The notes beneath the pieces are model-generated. The model ran no database searches. It saw nothing but the letters and a program-made list of their open reading frames with translations, and had not been told where the DNA came from. A stretch of DNA of 7,632 bases from NCBI GenBank assembly GCA_910579435.1, contig CAJTVF010000082.1:1-7632 (forward strand), written 5' to 3'. A program made the position numbers and the translations under genes. Source of the DNA: an uncultured Oscillibacter sp. (GTDB lineage: Bacteria > Bacillota > Clostridia > Oscillospirales > Oscillospiraceae). Below are positions 4,839-7,632 of this stretch, piece after piece (the first letter of the stretch is position 1; every line of letters begins with the position of its first letter).

Positions 4839-5147
4839 CATGGGCACATGTCCGGAATCTCGTTTGCGAAGGAGGGGGAGAACGCCACAGGCGTCCCGGC
4901 GGCGGTTTGTTGAAAAGAATCTTGGATTCCTTTCAGCTGCGCCGGCTGTAAGCCGGGAGCGGGCCGAGGGGGAGCGCCCTGGGTCCGGCCGTATACGCAG
5001 CGATGGGAAGCCGTGTTCCGGCGTGAGAGGAGGCCAGTAAGCCTCGACCGCATTTTCCGGGGCGGAGAGACCGCCCAGCCTTGCCAGGCAAGGGGAAAAC
5101 GCTGCGGTTTTCTCCCTGCGATTTTGAACACGCAAAGGAGCTTTCTG
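4839..5147 (+). other. Long structured leader between riboswitch terminator and thiW
   Basis: These 309 bases hold no convincing gene but many short hairpins in series: GAATC/GATTC near 4918-4930, CCGGCT/AGCCGG around GTA near 4941-4955, GAGGC/GCCTC near 5028-5045, GGGCGG/CCGCCC (5060-5065 with 5071-5076), CCTTG/CAAGG (5079-5083 with 5089-5093) and GGGGAAAAC with GTTTTCTCCC (5092-5100 with 5107-5116). The last ends about 15 bases before the thiW ribosome site. Parts such as CTGTAAGCCGGGAGC and ATGGGAAGCC recall cobalamin riboswitch core boxes, but order and spacing do not convince me. Confidence 0.5.
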
Positions 5148-5669
5148 ATGAAAAACTATCGAACGAAAAAACTGGCCCTGGCCGGAGTGCTGTGCGCCGT
5201 GGCCGTCGTGGGCAGCATGTTCATCACCTTCCCGGTGCTGGGCAGCAAGTGCTCCCCCACGCAGCACATGGTCAACGTTCTCTGCGCCGTGCTTCTGGGG
5301 CCCGGCTATGGCGCCGGCGCGGCCTTTGCCGCCAGTCTTCTGCGCAACCTTCTGGGCGTGGGAAGCATCGTGGCCTTTCCAGGCAGCATGTGCGGAGCCC
5401 TGCTCTGCGGCCTGATTTACCAAAAAACCAGGAATATCCCCGCCACGCTGGCGGGCGAGACGGCGGGCACCGGCTTTTTGGGCGGCTTGGCGGCCTATCC
5501 CCTGGCCCTGGCCTTCCTGGACCCCGCCGTCATCCCCGCCGCCTTTTACGGCTATGTGGTCCCCTTCCTGATTTCCACGGTGGCAGGGTCCCTTCTGGCG
5601 GGGGCGCTGGTGTTCGCCCTTCGGAAAAGCGGGACCCTAAAGAACATGCAGGCCGCGCTGGAGCACTGA
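5148..5669 (+). CDS. thiW: ThiW, substrate-binding (S) component of an ECF thiazole transporter
   Basis: ThiW is the membrane specificity subunit of an energy-coupling-factor transporter, predicted to bring in the thiazole moiety of thiamin (HET) with a shared EcfA-EcfA'-EcfT module encoded elsewhere. The 173-residue protein is almost wholly hydrophobic, with about six membrane segments, and carries the family pattern GSKCSPTQHMVNVLCAVLLG (32-51) and LRNLLGVGSIVAFPGSMCGA (65-84). Size is normal for an S component. I chose the ATG at 5148 because AAAGGAG precedes it by 7 bases and the family-like sequence begins there, although the frame stays open upstream to 5013. It is first in the TPP-riboswitch operon and is followed by thiM after 15 bp, matching its proposed role of feeding ThiM. 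Confidence 0.94.
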   Translation: MKNYRTKKLALAGVLCAVAVVGSMFITFPVLGSKCSPTQHMVNVLCAVLLGPGYGAGAAFAASLLRNLLGVGSIVAFPGSMCGALLCGLIYQKTRNIPATLAGETAGTGFLGGLAAYPLALAFLDPAVIPAAFYGYVVPFLISTVAGSLLAGALVFALRKSGTLKNMQAALEH

Positions 5670-5684
5670 GAACAGGAGGTCCTT

Positions 5685-6500
5685 ATGGCAGCACCTGACT
5701 TCTCCCTGCTGGAGGCGGTCCGCCGCCGCCGGCCCCTGGTCCACTGCGTCAGCAACATCGTCTCCGCCAACGACTGCGCCAATCTGGCGCTGGCCGTGGG
5801 GGCCAGCCCCATCATGGCCCAGGCCCCGCAGGAGATGGAGGCCATCGCCGCAGCTTCCGATGCCGCCGTGCTGAACACCGGAACGCCGGGGGAGGAAACC
5901 TTTCAAACCTGCCTCCTCCGGGGACAGGCGGCCGGGAGGCTGGGCCAGCCCGTAATTTTGGACCCGGTGGGCGTGGGAGCCAGCCCCTGGCGGCTGGAGC
6001 AGGCGGAGATGCTGCTGAAACACTTCACTCCCACCCTGGTGCGGGTAAACGCAGGCGAGGCCGGGGCCCTTCTCCGCCTGGAGAGCCGGGCCCAGGGGGT
6101 GGACAGTCCCGCCGCCCTGGACCCGGCTCAGCGCGGGACGCTGGCGCTCCGTCTGGCCCAAAAGCTGGGGACCGACGTCCTCGTCTCCGGGCCGGAGGAT
6201 TTCCTTTCGAACGGGACCGGCCTCTGGAAGATTTCCGGCGGCAGTGCCCATATGACCCAGGTCACCGGCACGGGCTGTATGCTGTCGGTGCTCTGCGGCG
6301 TATTCGCGGCGGTGGAGCCGGACATCCTCACCGCCGCCGCCACCGCCGCCGCCTTTTGGAAAGTTTGCTCCCGCCGGGCGGAAGCCCTGGCCGGCTGCCG
6401 GGGCCCGGGAAGTTTTCGGAGCGCCCTTTTCGACGCCGCCGGGACCTTGACGGCGGCGGACTGCGCCGGAAGCGGAAAGGCCGCTGCAGAGCCTGTTTAA
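5685..6500 (+). CDS. thiM: Hydroxyethylthiazole kinase ThiM
   Basis: ThiM phosphorylates 4-methyl-5-(2-hydroxyethyl)thiazole with ATP to HET-P, the thiazole substrate of ThiE. The 271-residue protein has PLVHCVSN (17-24), GASPIMA (39-45), NTGTP (64-68), ILDPVGVGAS (91-100), VRVNAGE (119-125), the ribokinase-fold anion hole TGTGCML (194-200) with Cys198 at the catalytic position, and GPGSFRSALFDA (240-251). Length is normal. The start has AGGAGG (5674-5679) 5 bases upstream. It lies 15 bp after thiW and so is almost certainly co-transcribed and under the same TPP riboswitch. The last 15 or so residues are alanine/glycine-rich and unconserved. A 17-bp terminator follows 23 bp after the stop. 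Confidence 0.96.
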   Translation: MAAPDFSLLEAVRRRRPLVHCVSNIVSANDCANLALAVGASPIMAQAPQEMEAIAAASDAAVLNTGTPGEETFQTCLLRGQAAGRLGQPVILDPVGVGASPWRLEQAEMLLKHFTPTLVRVNAGEAGALLRLESRAQGVDSPAALDPAQRGTLALRLAQKLGTDVLVSGPEDFLSNGTGLWKISGGSAHMTQVTGTGCMLSVLCGVFAAVEPDILTAAATAAAFWKVCSRRAEALAGCRGPGSFRSALFDAAGTLTAADCAGSGKAAAEPV

Positions 6501-6523
6501 TCCCGAAGGATTGCAGAGAAAAG

Positions 6524-6560
6524 CCGGATGAAACCCCTGCGGCGCAGGGGTTTCATCCGG
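6524..6560. terminator. Bidirectional terminator between convergent genes
   Basis: The 17-base arms at 6524-6540 and 6544-6560 are perfectly complementary (starting CCGGATGAAACCCC) around a GGC loop. The minus-strand reading ends CCGGCTTTTCTC, a fair T-run; the plus reading ends CCGGTTATG, which is weaker. Its place between convergent thiM and the kinase gene fits a terminator shared by both. Confidence 0.75.
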
Positions 6561-6606
6561 TTATGCCTCTTTCCGTATAATTGGGGGAACGGCCCGCGTT
6601 CCATGC

Positions 6607-6773
6607 TTAAGGAAGCACTGATTTAATCAACGTGTGCAGATTTGCGCCAGAAATTTTCGCTGGCAAGGAAGAAAATCGCAGAAATCCTGGCGGATTTCAA
6701 GATTTTCTGACGCAGTCCAGCGGGAATTTATGGCGTGAAGCTGTGTGCGGGGATTTCATCAGTGGTCCCTTAA
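6607..6773. repeat. 167-nt imperfect palindrome with TTAA ends (MITE-like hairpin element)
   Basis: The segment begins TTAAGG and ends CCTTAA, and the first 57 bases match the reverse complement of the last 57 at 41 positions. Further in, GAAAATC (6670-6676) pairs with GATTTTC (6700-6706) and GAAATCC (6681-6687) with GGATTTC (6692-6698) around a TGGC loop. Of nine transition differences between the 57-base arms, eight make G-U pairs in plus-strand RNA, for example TGTG (6633-6636) opposite TGTG (6744-6747). It encodes no protein. It may be a non-autonomous mobile element or a dispersed intergenic repeat; the TTAA ends could be part of its inverted repeat or a target duplication. Confidence 0.75.
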
Positions 6774-7632
6774 TAGAACTCCGCCATATAATGTTCCACA
6801 TCCTCCCGGCTTCCCTGAAAGGGGCCGGGGGTTTCCATCTTCAACGAGACCAGGGCGGTGCAGTACCGCAGGGCTTCCTCAATCCCCGCCCGCTGCCGCT
6901 CCGTGATATACCCGGCAAAGGTGGTGTCCCCCCGCCCCGTCCGGCCGGAGAGGTTCCGGGCCTTGATGGGGCAGGTGTATGCCTTCTCCCCGTCGTAGGC
7001 CAGCACCTCCGTGTTGTGGGTGATGAGGACCTCCTTCGCCCCCCATCTGTGGAGCAGCTTCGCCGCCTCCGCCCGGTCCGTCAGGCCCGTCAGAATCTCC
7101 GCCTCGGCGGCGTCGGTTTTCAGGTAGTCGATACAGGGCAGGTATTCCCGCTTCTCCGCCCAGTCGTGGAAGGCCATGGTTTTGTCCGGCTCCACGTGCC
7201 GCAGCAGGCACTGGACGTCCACCGCCACCTTGCCGTGCTTCGCCGCCTCGGCGAAGAGCGGGCCGCCGAAATCGCCGTAGACCAGGCCCGCGAAGTGGTA
7301 GATTTTCGTCTCGATGTCCGGCAGCTCCTCAAAGCGGAAGGGATCGCACACGCCCATGGAGGTGCAGGAGCGCTTCTCCTTGTCGGCGGTAAAATATTGG
7401 TTGCGGATGGAGCAGGTCGCCTTGGAGGGCTTCCAGTAGAGGTCGGCCCCGGACCCGGCGAACCGGGCCTCCACGTCGGCGTCGGCGGGGTTCAGCTTGG
7501 TGAAGAGGGCGGTTTTGTTCCCGCTCTTCGCCGCCGCGAAGCCGGAGGCCACCACCGCCCCGCCCACTTCCCTGCGCTCGTTTCCCTGATAGTCGATGTT
7601 GTGGTCCAGGGACACCGGGCCAATCACCAGAA
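6770..7632 (-). CDS. PfkB-family carbohydrate kinase, 5' end cut by the window
   Basis: This is a ribokinase-fold sugar or nucleoside kinase; the substrate cannot be told. The visible part (285 residues from the GTG at 7627) has an N-terminal GPVSLDHN segment, the substrate-side GGAVVASGFAAAKSGN (22-37), LKTDAAEAEILTG (169-181) where the family often has N-x-x-E, and the anion hole and catalytic base in GRTGRGDTTFAGY (228-240; Asp234). The usual GAGD is GRGD here. The frame is open upstream (…LVIGPVSLD), so the true start is most likely just past the right edge and only a few residues are missing. The stop codon TAA lies within the terminal TTAA of the hairpin element at 6607-6773. It converges on thiM and shows no functional link to the thiamin genes. 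Confidence 0.9.
   Translation of the reverse strand, partial: LVIGPVSLDHNIDYQGNERREVGGAVVASGFAAAKSGNKTALFTKLNPADADVEARFAGSGADLYWKPSKATCSIRNQYFTADKEKRSCTSMGVCDPFRFEELPDIETKIYHFAGLVYGDFGGPLFAEAAKHGKVAVDVQCLLRHVEPDKTMAFHDWAEKREYLPCIDYLKTDAAEAEILTGLTDRAEAAKLLHRWGAKEVLITHNTEVLAYDGEKAYTCPIKARNLSGRTGRGDTTFAGYITERQRAGIEEALRYCTALVSLKMETPGPFQGSREDVEHYMAEFY

Noticed and set aside
4839..5050. Firm call of a cobalamin riboswitch
   Set aside because: Some boxes look similar, but many fragments are simple self-complementary hairpins, and the order and the 3' CAGGAGACCTGCC-type ending are not matched; kept only as a hypothesis.
5020..5080. T-box leader
   Set aside because: An AGTA-like stretch and GACCGC are present, but the conserved GGTGGNACCGCG antiterminator box is absent.
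6576..6581. TATAAT as a promoter for the 167-nt hairpin element
   Set aside because: No acceptable -35 box lies 16-18 bp upstream; that space is occupied by the terminator stem.
7625..7627. GTG as the true start of the kinase gene
   Set aside because: The frame stays open to the window edge and a start inside the first beta-strand would be atypical; the real start is probably just beyond the edge.
1..7632. CRISPR array, tRNA, rRNA or prophage structural genes
   Set aside because: No regularly spaced repeats, cloverleaf folds, rRNA-like stretches or phage proteins are visible.

Overview
The window looks like GC-rich, low-copy chromosomal DNA from an anaerobic Clostridia member of the Bacillota, probably Oscillospiraceae-like (Flavonifractor/Lawsonibacter type). 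The evidence is strong AGGAGG-type ribosome sites, intrinsic hairpin-plus-T terminators, sigma-A-like promoters, an ECF-type ThiW carrier and two TPP riboswitches. The taxon is inferred from style, not from a marker gene.

Layout. Positions 1 to about 800 are clearly more AT-rich than the rest. They hold the possible 3' end of a gene, an 18-bp hairpin terminator, a second terminator/palindrome and one short ORF faintly like transposon-encoded TnpW proteins; this may be the edge or remnant of a mobile element. Next, on the minus strand, comes a small acylphosphatase gene (904-1248) with a promoter almost touching its start codon. A gene-free stretch with a strong hairpin follows (1249-1623).

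The core (1624-6500) is a complete thiamin precursor salvage locus built as two divergent operons. The minus operon is thiE-thiD-cytX and the plus operon is thiW-thiM. Each starts with its own TPP riboswitch and intrinsic terminator, and both are fired from back-to-back promoters in the 41 bp at 4621-4684. ThiW (thiazole uptake, needing an ECF energising module encoded elsewhere) and CytX (HMP uptake) bring in the two halves of thiamin. ThiM makes HET-P, ThiD makes HMP-PP, and ThiE joins them to thiamin phosphate. The final kinase (ThiL) and de novo genes (thiC, thiG, thiH) are not in the window, so the locus is for salvage. TPP would close both operons together.

Downstream of thiM are a 17-bp perfect inverted repeat that works as a convergent terminator, a 167-nt element that folds almost end to end into one hairpin with TTAA at each end, and the 3' part of a minus-strand PfkB-family sugar kinase whose stop codon lies in the element's terminal TTAA.

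No wholly new protein system is visible. The most unusual material is in non-coding DNA: the paired riboswitches with a legible antiterminator, a 309-nt structured leader between the plus riboswitch terminator and thiW, nested hairpins between thiE and thiD, and the 167-nt hairpin element whose base changes are mostly compatible with G-U pairing on one strand only.
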